A stretch of DNA of 19,692 nt from SAT2750 sp964476375 (lineage in GTDB: Bacteria > Planctomycetota > Planctomycetia > Pirellulales > Pirellulaceae), in the NCBI GenBank assembly GCA_964476375.1, contig CAYYZW010000244.1:1-19692 (forward strand), in the 5' to 3' direction. The notes under the pieces were generated by a model. It did not search any database, was not told where the DNA came from, and saw only the letters and a list, made by a program, of their open reading frames with translations. This document shows positions 7,250 through 13,988 of the stretch, one piece after another; the first letter of the stretch is position 1; each line of letters starts with the position of its first letter. The translations under genes and the position numbers were made by a program.

Positions 7250-7705
7250 ATGGTCAACCTGGAGAAGATGTTACGCCAGCTTATGGAATCGCAGATGCAG
7301 CGTGCCCAGGGGGGGCCTGCAGCAGTGGAAGAAGAAGTGGTGGACCTCCATCCAGCCCAGATCCTCCAGCCCCAGGCACAACCGGTCGACCTCGTCGCCA
7401 ACATGCTCCCTGCCAGCGGCGACCTCTCCCAGCGCCATCTCCAGTCCTCTCTGGATGTTGAGGAAGGTTTTGGCCACAAGGTGGGACAGCTTGAACAGGA
7501 GGGCGCAGCCGAGCAAATTGCGCATACGGCCCATGACCTGGGACGACTGGAGCATGAGGATGCTTACGAGCAACTGCACATCCAGGCTGAAACCCCGCCG
7601 CCGGATTTTGCCAAGCTGATTGCCTCGATGTTGAAGACACCACAGGGAATGGCCCAGGCGGTCGTGCTTGGAGAGATCATCAACCGGCCTACCGATCGCT
7701 GGTAA
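7250..7705 (+). CDS. Unrecognised 151-aa protein encoded directly after floA
   Basis: I do not recognise this family. The ATG at 7250 has AGGAG (7236-7240, overlapping the floA stop) 9 nt upstream, and the gene starts 12 nt after floA, so it is almost certainly co-transcribed. There is no signal peptide or membrane helix, so it should be cytoplasmic. The N terminus (1-20, MVNLEKMLRQLMESQMQRAQ) could form an amphipathic helix. The middle (22-110) is rich in Glu, Gln, His and Leu and is probably helical or partly disordered; 82-107 carries a His-rich stretch. The C terminus (117-151) has a more ordered look: DFAKLIASMLKTPQGMAQAV, then LGEIINRP. Position and coupling suggest a partner or adaptor of FloA. 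Codon choice and base composition look like those of its neighbours, so I take it as a real gene. Confidence 0.75.
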   Translation: MVNLEKMLRQLMESQMQRAQGGPAAVEEEVVDLHPAQILQPQAQPVDLVANMLPASGDLSQRHLQSSLDVEEGFGHKVGQLEQEGAAEQIAHTAHDLGRLEHEDAYEQLHIQAETPPPDFAKLIASMLKTPQGMAQAVVLGEIINRPTDRW

Positions 7706-7785
7706 ATCGAGTCACAGCTCGTTTCTCGCCGGCAAGGAAATTATTACAAACTCGTCCGATGGCAGCGTAGTGAAGGGTCTTGAAA

Positions 7786-8703
7786 ATGAGTGAAATCAGT
7801 GTTGTTCCCGGTTCCACACGTATCGGATGGATTGGCACGGGCGTGATGGGGGCCAGCATGTGCGGGCACCTGGTCGATAAGGGATTCCAGGCGACGCTCT
7901 ACACGCGCAGCCGGGACAAGGCCGAACCGTTACTGGAGAAAGGTGCTGCCTGGGCAGACTCTCCTCGCCAGGTGGCCGAACAGAGTGATGTGATTTTTTC
8001 CATTGTCGGTTTTCCCCGGGATGTCCGGGCCGTAATGCTGGATGAGGATGGCGCTTTGGCCGGTTGCCAGGAGGGAAATATCCTTGTCGATATGACCACC
8101 AGTGAACCGTCCCTGGCAGTGGAGATTTACGAGGCGGCAAGTGCCAGGGGAGTGCACAGTGTCGATGCACCGGTATCCGGGGGGGATGTGGGAGCCACCA
8201 ACGGGACGCTTTCGATCATGATTGGTGGAGACCAGGATGTGGTGGAGGCACTGCAGCCATGCTGGGAAGCCATGGGACAGACAATTGTCTACCAGGGAGC
8301 TGCCGGAGCCGGCCAGCATACCAAGATGGTCAACCAGACACTGATCGCGACGAACATGATCGGCGTCTGCGAGGCCCTGCTTTACGCCCACCAGGCAGGT
8401 CTTGACCTGCCGACCGTGATGCAATCTGTCGGTTCCGGGGCTGCCGGAAGCTGGTCGCTCAACAACCTTGGGCCACGTATTATTGACAAGAACTTCGACC
8501 CCGGTTTTTTTGTGGAACATTTCATCAAGGACATGGGAATCGCCCTGGATGAGGCGAACAAGATGGGGCTTTCCCTGCCTGGGCTGGCGTTGGCCAAGCA
8601 ACTTTACCTTGCCCTCCAGGCCCAGGGGCATGGCCGGGATGGAACCCACGCACTGCAACTGGCGATTTCCAGCCTCTCGGGCGTGGACTGGAAGTCTCGC
8701 TAG
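7786..8703 (+). CDS. Beta-hydroxyacid dehydrogenase (3-hydroxyisobutyrate dehydrogenase / tartronate semialdehyde reductase family)
   Basis: A 305-aa NAD(P)-dependent cytoplasmic enzyme of the beta-HAD family, which interconverts 3-hydroxyacids and semialdehydes. The Rossmann motif is IGWIGTGVMG (13-22). The substrate-binding signature is DAPVSGGDVGATNG (127-140) with the SGG loop. The catalytic lysine is Lys180 in GQHTKMVNQ, and the C-terminal half is the usual all-helical domain. The length is normal for the family. The ATG at 7786 is chosen with AAGGG about 9 nt upstream; an in-frame TTG at 7780 is less likely. Which acid it uses (3-hydroxyisobutyrate, tartronate semialdehyde, or succinic semialdehyde as in GLYR1-type enzymes) cannot be told from sequence. 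It stands alone on the plus strand. Its stop overlaps the stop of the converging lactonase gene through a shared CTAG. The 80-bp stretch before it shows no clear promoter. Confidence 0.9.
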   Translation: MSEISVVPGSTRIGWIGTGVMGASMCGHLVDKGFQATLYTRSRDKAEPLLEKGAAWADSPRQVAEQSDVIFSIVGFPRDVRAVMLDEDGALAGCQEGNILVDMTTSEPSLAVEIYEAASARGVHSVDAPVSGGDVGATNGTLSIMIGGDQDVVEALQPCWEAMGQTIVYQGAAGAGQHTKMVNQTLIATNMIGVCEALLYAHQAGLDLPTVMQSVGSGAAGSWSLNNLGPRIIDKNFDPGFFVEHFIKDMGIALDEANKMGLSLPGLALAKQLYLALQAQGHGRDGTHALQLAISSLSGVDWKSR

Positions 8704-9584
8704 TCCTTTTTCCAGAAGGGGAAGCCGCTGACCTTGACCTGCCGCCGGTAGACCCTGTCGCTGGAGGTAGCGTAGAGCAGATTGAAGTCGGGGCCGCCGA
8801 GGACAATGTTGGAAAGAAACTTGGCCTGGGGCCTGCCAATGATCCCGCTGAGTCGCCCCTGGGTATCGAACACCTGGATCCCCAGTTCGGTCGCGACGTA
8901 AATTCGGCCGTCTCGATCGACGGTCATTCCATCCGCTCCACTCGCCGATTTCCCTACCGGAAGCTGCATGGTGGAGTACGGTTGCTTGTGGCTCAGGCTC
9001 CCGTCTTTCTCAATGCGGAAATTCCAGAGATGGGCACCTTTCATGTCTGCCACGACCAGGGTCTGCTGGTCCGGCCAGAGGATCAGCCCGTTGGGAAACT
9101 CTATCCCCTCGTCCACGACCCTGCTTTCTCCATCCGGGGAAACATGGTGAATACTGTTGTTGGCCGGGTTCGTGAAGTAAACAGCTCCCTGGCTGGTCAC
9201 CACCAGGTCGTTGCTGGTGACGTTCTGGCAGAATATTTTTTTCTCCCCGGCCGGATTAAATAACAGGATCGACCGGCTGGTACTGCTGCATCCGTAAAGG
9301 CCCAGCGGACCGAACATCAACCCGCTGGTACGGTCACTGTTGTTGATGAAAACGACCGGCTTCCCGTCATCACCAATGCGGTAGATCGTGTTGGCCGGAA
9401 CATCGGTGAAGTAGACAGCGCCGTCACGGGTTACCGCGGGACCCTCGGTGAACTGGTAGCCCTCCCCCACCAGTTGCCATGGCTTGTCGTCGATCAAGAC
9501 CTGGCTCAGTGGCATGTCCTGGGCTGCCAGTGGCTGGACCGCAAGGAGCAGGAGCACGATCGGTAGGGCTCTTGAAAACTTCAT
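8700..9584 (-). CDS. Secreted SMP-30/gluconolactonase-like protein
   Basis: A 294-aa six-bladed beta-propeller of the SMP-30/gluconolactonase/LRE family; members are metal-dependent lactonases that open sugar lactones to acids. A signal peptide covers about 1-21 (FSRALPIVLLLLAVQPLAA). Likely metal ligands are the Glu of FTEGPAV (47), the Asn of TSNDLVV, the Asn of EFPNGLIL and the Asp of GADGMTVD, each in its expected blade. The ATG at 9584 has AGAGGCGG about 6 nt upstream and starts the signal peptide. It follows the esterase gene by 34 nt on the same strand, and planctomycetes often pair these two enzyme types, so joint extracytoplasmic breakdown of a carbohydrate ester or lactone is plausible. 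Its TAG shares the CTAG at 8700-8703 with the opposing gene's stop. The exact lactone is unknown. Confidence 0.87.
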   Translation of the reverse strand: MKFSRALPIVLLLLAVQPLAAQDMPLSQVLIDDKPWQLVGEGYQFTEGPAVTRDGAVYFTDVPANTIYRIGDDGKPVVFINNSDRTSGLMFGPLGLYGCSSTSRSILLFNPAGEKKIFCQNVTSNDLVVTSQGAVYFTNPANNSIHHVSPDGESRVVDEGIEFPNGLILWPDQQTLVVADMKGAHLWNFRIEKDGSLSHKQPYSTMQLPVGKSASGADGMTVDRDGRIYVATELGIQVFDTQGRLSGIIGRPQAKFLSNIVLGGPDFNLLYATSSDRVYRRQVKVSGFPFWKKD

Positions 9585-9618
9585 CGAACCGCCTCTTTTC
9601 TTTGGGGACTTGAGTCTC

Positions 9619-10491
9619 TTACTTGACCACGTCCTGCCATAACCAGCGAAGTGACTCGGGCAGGATGGCTCCTCCATGGCGACTGTTGTGCCCGCCCTTG
9701 CCCATCACGAACTTGTAGTCATAACCGGCGAACTCCAGGGCGGCAGCCATCTGGCGGTTTGCCAGCGGCCAGCTCCCGAACAGGTTGTCCAGGTCGTTTT
9801 CACCTTCCTGGAGGAAAACACGGATCGGCTTGTGTTCTGCCTTGCGGATCTGTGCCGGGTAAACATGCCCGCCACGGATATTGGTGAAGCTTCCGACGTG
9901 ACTGAGTACCTTGCGGAATGCGTCGGGCCGTTCCCAGGCGACCGTCCAGGCACAGATGCCACCACTGCTGATACCCCCGATCGCCCGCATCTCGGGATCT
10001 TCCGTGAGGTTGTACTGTGTGCCAACCGACGGCAGGATTTCCTTGAGCAGGAAACTGGCATACCGACTGCCCAGGCTGTCATACTCGAAACTGCGGTTGC
10101 GACGCGGCTTGGCTCCCTCTGCGGTGGCGGGGAGGACGCCTGGATTTAGAAAAATCCCTATGGTGACCGGCATCTGGCCCTTGTGAATCAGGTTGTCAAA
10201 GACAATCGGTGTCTTGAAACTCCCTTTTTCATTGACATATCCGCCACCATCCTGGAAGACCATCACCGCGGCGGGTGTGTCGGCCTTGTACTGGGCCGGA
10301 ACGTAGATCCAGTAGTCCCGCACGGTCCCCGGGAAGAAAGCGGTACTCTCCCAGCGATGCTTGGTGACTGTTCCCACCGGCACACCCTCCTGCCGCTGGG
10401 AATCTGGATCGAGCGGGTAGTTTTCCTGGGCGATCAGTGTGGAAGGGATCAAGATCACCAGGCATGGCAGTAATCGGGATAATGTAAGCAT
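9619..10491 (-). CDS. Secreted esterase of the enterochelin esterase / esterase D-like family
   Basis: A 290-aa alpha/beta hydrolase. The signal peptide is at about 1-21 (LSRLLPCLVILIPSTLIA). The mature part opens with VTKHRWESTAFFPGTVRDYWIYVPAQY (43-69), typical of Fes/esterase D-like enzymes, and VMVFQDGGGYV carries the oxyanion region. The nucleophile is Ser175 in GGISSGG, the likely acid is in EGENDLDN (230-237), and the histidine is His268 in GKGGHNSRHGG. The catalytic set looks complete. Such enzymes in planctomycetes are usually predicted to remove acyl groups from plant or algal polysaccharides; a siderophore substrate is less likely here as no siderophore genes are near. The start at ATG 10491 gives a proper signal peptide with GGAG about 10 nt upstream; a longer frame from 10590 has an implausible N terminus. 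Confidence 0.85.
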   Translation of the reverse strand: MLTLSRLLPCLVILIPSTLIAQENYPLDPDSQRQEGVPVGTVTKHRWESTAFFPGTVRDYWIYVPAQYKADTPAAVMVFQDGGGYVNEKGSFKTPIVFDNLIHKGQMPVTIGIFLNPGVLPATAEGAKPRRNRSFEYDSLGSRYASFLLKEILPSVGTQYNLTEDPEMRAIGGISSGGICAWTVAWERPDAFRKVLSHVGSFTNIRGGHVYPAQIRKAEHKPIRVFLQEGENDLDNLFGSWPLANRQMAAALEFAGYDYKFVMGKGGHNSRHGGAILPESLRWLWQDVVK

Positions 10492-10526
10492 CGTCAGGAT
10501 TCTCCGGAAGTACTCGATCTGGCAGT

Positions 10527-10555
10527 ATTTAACTCCAGTGCAGGGGGAGGAACAA
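10527..10555 (-). promoter_or_regulatory. Possible promoter of the esterase-lactonase pair
   Basis: On the minus strand TTGTTC (10555-10550) and TTAAAT (10532-10527) are 17 nt apart, in position for a transcript starting near 10520, about 30 nt before the esterase ATG. Both boxes are imperfect, so this is weak. One arm of the inverted repeat listed next falls between the boxes. Confidence 0.3.
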
Positions 10556-10608
10556 GCAGGCGGGAAGTGCTTCCAGAAGATCTCATGCACTCCACCACTC
10601 CCCCTGCA
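10539..10608. repeat. 11-bp inverted repeat in the divergent intergenic region
   Basis: TGCAGGGGGAG (10539-10549) and CTCCCCCTGCA (10598-10608) are exact inverted copies separated by 48 bases. The repeat lies between the esterase and the small basic gene, and the left arm overlaps the possible esterase promoter. It could be a split operator for a looping regulator, or a long-loop stem in a transcript. The right arm ends in the palindrome CCTGCAGG. Confidence 0.5.
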
Positions 10609-10624
10609 GGGATCTGTTTGCTAA

Positions 10625-10655
10625 CATAATTTGTTCTGGAAGTGCCAGCGTGGCA
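10625..10655 (+). promoter_or_regulatory. Possible -10 box and leader hairpin of the small basic gene
   Basis: CATAAT (10625-10630) is a fair -10 box without a visible -35. Downstream, TGCCA-GCG-TGGCA (10643-10655) forms a five-pair hairpin close to the predicted 5' end, about 14 nt before the AGGAG ribosome binding site. A leader hairpin of this kind could allow autoregulation if the basic product binds RNA; this is inference. Confidence 0.35.
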
Positions 10656-10682
10656 GTTGAATCTTGGCTGAGGAGTGACTGA

Positions 10683-10772
10683 GTGGGAACGAAGAAAACA
10701 GGAAAAGGCCGTCGCAAGATTGGTCGCAAGAAGCGACGCATGCGTGCCAAGATCCGGCACCGCAAGAAATAG
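10683..10772 (+). CDS. Very small, highly basic protein (29 aa), possibly ribosome-associated
   Basis: This frame reads GTG at 10683 to TAG at 10772: VGTKKTGKGRRKIGRKKRRM, then RAKIRHRKK. Seventeen of the 29 residues are Lys or Arg, with no acidic residue and no Cys. GAGGAG (10670-10675) lies 7 nt before the GTG, one of the best ribosome binding sites in the window. The composition points to RNA binding. It loosely recalls tiny ribosomal proteins such as bTHX or the COX24/AURKAIP1-type peptide (bS22 of actinobacteria) in having KKRRM followed by basic residues, but I cannot align it with confidence. It is flanked by a divergent esterase and a converging ABC operon and has no functional link to either. 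Most gene callers would miss it because of its length. A competing 94-codon frame starts at 10675 but lacks a ribosome binding site. Confidence 0.7.
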   Translation: MGTKKTGKGRRKIGRKKRRMRAKIRHRKK

Positions 10773-10841
10773 CCTCTTTCCAGTACAGGTGTGCTGGCCA
10801 GGTTCACTGCCCCTTCTCATCCCGGCAGGTCTGCGCCGTCC

Positions 10842-11666
10842 CTACTGCTTCAGCCCTGCCGTGCTGATCCCGCGCAGGAATGTTCGCTGTGTAAACAGGA
10901 ACAGCACGATCACAGGCAGCGTGAACAGGACGGCCGCTGCCATCAGCAGGTGCGTCTGATCCGAGTAGGAACTGACAAACTGCTCCAGCCCGTAGGCCAG
11001 CGGAAAGCGGTCAGGATCGTTCAGGTAAAGCAATGGTCCGCCGAAGTCATTCCAGGTCGCGATGAACTGGAACAGGGCCACCGTGGCCAGGGCGGGTTTG
11101 GAGAGGGGCAGGATGATCTTCCAGAAGATCCCCCACTCCCCCAGCCCGTCGAGCCGGGCAGCCTCGCTGAGTTCTTCCGGGATCGAGAGGAAGAACTGGC
11201 GTAGCAGGAAGATGAAGAAAGCATCGCCCAGAAACGTGGGCGCAATGAGTGCGGTCAGGTGGTTGTACCATCCCAGTTCACGAAACAGCAGGAAGCGGGG
11301 AATCATGGTGACGTGCCATGGAAGCAGCATGGTTGCAATCAGGATGCCGAACAGCAGGCGTCGTCCCCGCCAGCGAAGGCGGGCGAAACCATAGGCGACC
11401 AGCGAGCAGGAGAGTACGCTGCCGATCACAGTTCCGGTACAGAGTAAAAGCGAGTTGGCCAGGTAGACCAGGTACGGCATGGAATGGAGAGCTTCAGAGT
11501 AATTGGTCCATTGCCAGCTTTCCGGGAGCAGTGAGTAGGGATCCTCGGTCAGTTGCCCGGCGGGCTTGAGGCTGGAAAGTACCATCCAGATGAGCGGGAT
11601 GGAGAATAGCAGCGTGGTGGCCAGCAGTAGCAGGATGCCCCAGCGGGGAGGACGTGTTAATTTCAT
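10842..11666 (-). CDS. Carbohydrate ABC transporter permease, MalG type
   Basis: A 274-aa inner-membrane permease of the binding-protein-dependent transport family. Six hydrophobic segments are visible, starting at about 10-30 (ILLLLATTLLFSIPLIWMVL) and ending near 245-262. The cytoplasmic EAA loop that docks the ATPase is at 168-194 (SEAARLDGLGEWGIFWKIIL then P). The N-terminal KPAGQLTEDP segment and TNY repeat the MalG/LacG pattern, which points to a sugar importer. Its ATG overlaps the stop of the binding-protein gene by four bases (ATGA), so translation is coupled. It is the last gene of the six-gene operon; no ATP-binding gene follows, so an ATPase encoded elsewhere must energise it. The substrate is unknown. 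Confidence 0.93.
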   Translation of the reverse strand: MKLTRPPRWGILLLLATTLLFSIPLIWMVLSSLKPAGQLTEDPYSLLPESWQWTNYSEALHSMPYLVYLANSLLLCTGTVIGSVLSCSLVAYGFARLRWRGRRLLFGILIATMLLPWHVTMIPRFLLFRELGWYNHLTALIAPTFLGDAFFIFLLRQFFLSIPEELSEAARLDGLGEWGIFWKIILPLSKPALATVALFQFIATWNDFGGPLLYLNDPDRFPLAYGLEQFVSSYSDQTHLLMAAAVLFTLPVIVLFLFTQRTFLRGISTAGLKQ

Positions 11667-13018
11667 GGCTCCTCCCGCTGCCCCTGGATCCGGTCCATGT
11701 GTTGCTGGACCTTGCGGGCTGCTGCCCCCAGGAGCGAACCGGCATCTGCCGGGTCATCGGTGTAGAGCGCACGTTCTGCCGCCTGGTTGACTTCCCGGTA
11801 GTACATTCGCGCACCTGGAATGACGGGCGTCGGTACCTGGTCACCTGCCGCGAGCTGGACGAACCTGGCAAACAGAGGGTTTTCCCGGAGATACTGCTGG
11901 AATTGTGGCTGGTCCACCACCTGCTGCGAGGAGGGAATCCAGCCACCCTGGCTGCAGGTCCTGGCAGCCTCTGCCTCCCTGCCACCGAACCCGCTCCAGA
12001 ATTTCATGAATTCCCATGCGCCCCGTGGAGTCCGGCAGCCACGAGGGACCAGGAAGAGATTGCCATTGACCCAGCCCTCGGCCTGGGGTGACGTGCCAGC
12101 GGGGGATGGCAGTGGCCAGACCCCGAACTCCCGGGATCGATCTGCCGGGATATCCCGTACCCGCCATTGTCCATCCATCACGATCGCGTAACGGCCGGCC
12201 AGCAGGGGAAAGGTCTTGCCAGGAAGGGACTGGTCCCCCTGCCGAAATGCCGCCAGCGTATCAGCGCCCCATCGCTCCCGGTAACGGACCATCCACTGGA
12301 GTGCCTGGACGATCTCCGGGTTGTCACAGGTCACTTTCCCGCTTTCGTCAGTGAATCGTCCTCCAAAGACAACACCCCAGGCCCAGAGGCGGCGCGGGTC
12401 GGGCAGGTAGCCCAGGGATGTCAGTCTCCCCTCCTCCCGCTGCACGCATGCCGCCGCCAGCTCATCGAGCTGCTCAATACTCTCCAGCCGCTCCGGGGCC
12501 GGTTGGCCGGTCCGCTCCCTGATCAGCTCGCGGTTGTAGTAAAGGGCGCGGATATCAAGCCCGTTGCAGAGCCCATAAAGCTGGCCCTGGTAGCTTCCCA
12601 GTTCCCGGGCAGCCGGAAACAGCCAGTCTTGCAGCTGCCGGACTTCCTCCTCCGTGGCAATCTCTTTCAGCGGCATCAGTGCCCCACGATGAGCCCAGTC
12701 GGCAACGATCGGATCATCCTGGTTGATCAGGTCGGGAGGATCCCCGCCGGTCACTGCCAGGAACATTTTCATGTCGAGGTTATTTCCAGGCATGGCCACG
12801 GCGCGGACATGGTATTGCTGCTGGCTGTGATTAAAACGGTCGACAATGTCTTCCACCACGGCCCGGTCGGTACCGCCCCAGAAGTGCCAGAAGACAACCT
12901 CCTCCCGTCCCTCTGGTATCTCGGACTGGGGCCGGGTGATCCAGGCCAGGGTTGCCAGGCTGCCCGCCAGGATCAGCGGCAGGGCCAACAGGAACCAGGT
13001 TCGAAGGGATTTTTGCAT
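11663..13018 (-). CDS. Extracellular sugar-binding protein of an ABC importer (family 1), signal-anchored
   Basis: A 451-aa family 1 solute-binding protein. The N terminus MQKSLRTWFLLALPLILAGS continues to about residue 27 as one hydrophobic stretch with no lipobox cysteine and no good cleavage site, so the protein may remain anchored rather than be a lipoprotein. The mature part starts with EEVVFWHFWGGTDRAVVEDI (39-58), a usual opening of sugar-binding proteins. MFLAVTGGDPPDLINQ follows as the hinge-proximal segment, with aromatic residues likely to stack on sugar further on (YGLCNGLDIRALYYN, LWAWGVVFGG). The ATG at 13018 has GGGAGGAT about 6 nt upstream and lies 2 nt past the stop of the first permease gene; a longer frame from 13114 overlaps that gene. 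Its position between the two permease genes, rather than in front of them, is unusual. Confidence 0.92.
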   Translation of the reverse strand: MQKSLRTWFLLALPLILAGSLATLAWITRPQSEIPEGREEVVFWHFWGGTDRAVVEDIVDRFNHSQQQYHVRAVAMPGNNLDMKMFLAVTGGDPPDLINQDDPIVADWAHRGALMPLKEIATEEEVRQLQDWLFPAARELGSYQGQLYGLCNGLDIRALYYNRELIRERTGQPAPERLESIEQLDELAAACVQREEGRLTSLGYLPDPRRLWAWGVVFGGRFTDESGKVTCDNPEIVQALQWMVRYRERWGADTLAAFRQGDQSLPGKTFPLLAGRYAIVMDGQWRVRDIPADRSREFGVWPLPSPAGTSPQAEGWVNGNLFLVPRGCRTPRGAWEFMKFWSGFGGREAEAARTCSQGGWIPSSQQVVDQPQFQQYLRENPLFARFVQLAAGDQVPTPVIPGARMYYREVNQAAERALYTDDPADAGSLLGAAARKVQQHMDRIQGQREEP

Positions 13019-13020
13019 GG

Positions 13021-13974
13021 CTATCCTCCCAGGCTCGTGCGGTAGTGAACCCAGTGCCGCGACGACCGGAAGAGCAGGATCGTGGCGATGAAGAGGACAA
13101 CAAACAAGATCCATGCCATGGCCGAGGTGTACCCCATTTCCAGGTCCTGGAAAGCGGCCAGGAAAAGATGGAGCGAGAGCAGCAGCGTGGAACCGACTGG
13201 TTCCCCGGTTCCCTCACTCACCAGGTAGACCTGGGTGAAGGCCTGGAATGACTTGATCAGGCCAAGCACGAGGTTGAAGAGGATCAGCGGGGAGAGCATC
13301 GGCAGGGTGACATGCCAGAAGCGACGTCCACGGCCAGCACCATCCAGGGCTGCAGCCTCGTAGAGCTGTGGTGGGACATCTCCCAGCGCGGCCAGGTAGA
13401 TCAGCATGAAATTGCCCACGCCCCAGGTACTCATCAAAACGAGCGCGTCCTTGGAGCCAAACTCGAGCAGGGTTCCTGGATGGGCCGCTTCCTGGGTTCC
13501 CTGGAACCAGAGCTGGGGAGGGGCGCCGAACCAGCCCAGGAGGTGATTGACCAGGCCGTCCTGGGGATCCAGCAGCCAGAGCCAGAGGATCGAGGAGGCG
13601 ACCAGGGGGATGATCGAGGGAAGGAAGAAGAGGGTTCGAAAGATCGCCTGGCCACGGATTCGCCAGGAGAGCATGACCGCCAGCAGCACGGCCGTGATGA
13701 TCGAGAGTGGAACACTCAGCGCGGCATAGTAGATCGTGTTCCAGAGCGCGTTACCAAAACCGTCCCCGTTCCATATTTCCGCCGCAATTCGCCGGTAATG
13801 TTCCGTGCCAATCCACTCGGGTGAAGAGAGCAGGTCGTAGCGGCAGAAGGACCAGTAGAGGGAGGCAAAAAAGGGGAAAATGAAAAGCAGCACGAGGCCC
13901 AGCAGCCAGGGGCTGATGAACAGCCACCCGGCCGAACGTCCTTTGCGCGATTTTCTCCGGCCGGGGTCGGGCAT
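13021..13974 (-). CDS. Sugar ABC transporter permease, MalF/UgpA type
   Basis: A 317-aa inner-membrane permease. After a basic cytoplasmic N terminus (PDPGRRKSRKGR) it shows six hydrophobic segments: about 17-40, 78-102, 113-137, 178-197, 228-248 and 286-305. The EAA loop is at 206-232 (YEAAALDGAGRGRRFWHVTL then PMLSP), which binds the ATPase. LFISPWLLGLVLLFIFPFFASLYWSF is typical of the MalF/UgpA side of heterodimeric sugar permeases. A loop of about 30 residues (150-176) between the third and fourth helices is longer than usual and may lie in the periplasm. The ATG at 13974 follows AAAGGAC by about 5 nt and lies 14 nt after the stop of the S51 gene. It pairs with the MalG-type permease two genes downstream. 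Confidence 0.93.
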   Translation of the reverse strand: MPDPGRRKSRKGRSAGWLFISPWLLGLVLLFIFPFFASLYWSFCRYDLLSSPEWIGTEHYRRIAAEIWNGDGFGNALWNTIYYAALSVPLSIITAVLLAVMLSWRIRGQAIFRTLFFLPSIIPLVASSILWLWLLDPQDGLVNHLLGWFGAPPQLWFQGTQEAAHPGTLLEFGSKDALVLMSTWGVGNFMLIYLAALGDVPPQLYEAAALDGAGRGRRFWHVTLPMLSPLILFNLVLGLIKSFQAFTQVYLVSEGTGEPVGSTLLLSLHLFLAAFQDLEMGYTSAMAWILFVVLFIATILLFRSSRHWVHYRTSLGG

Positions 13975-13988
13975 CGTGTCCTTTTCGT

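Noticed and set aside
6783..7619. A 278-codon plus-strand frame crossing the end of floA and the next gene.
   Set aside because: It is out of frame with the clear FloA sequence and is rich in Arg, Pro and Trp, as expected for a shifted GC-rich frame.
7706..7785. A possible promoter with TATTAC before the beta-hydroxyacid dehydrogenase.
   Set aside because: The only -35-like sequence (TTTCTC) is 14 nt away, which is too close, and both boxes are poor.
10773..10841. A possible bidirectional terminator between the small basic gene and the ABC operon.
   Set aside because: GGCAG-GT-CTGCGCC has a bulge and a two-base loop and there is no T or A tract, so it is not a convincing hairpin.
10675..10959. 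A 94-codon plus-strand frame starting at GTG 10675.
   Set aside because: It overlaps the small basic gene in another frame, its start lies on the ribosome binding site of that gene, and it runs into the antisense of the ABC permease.
12167..13045. A 292-codon plus-strand open frame.
   Set aside because: It is antisense to the solute-binding protein gene, which fits its family and the operon.
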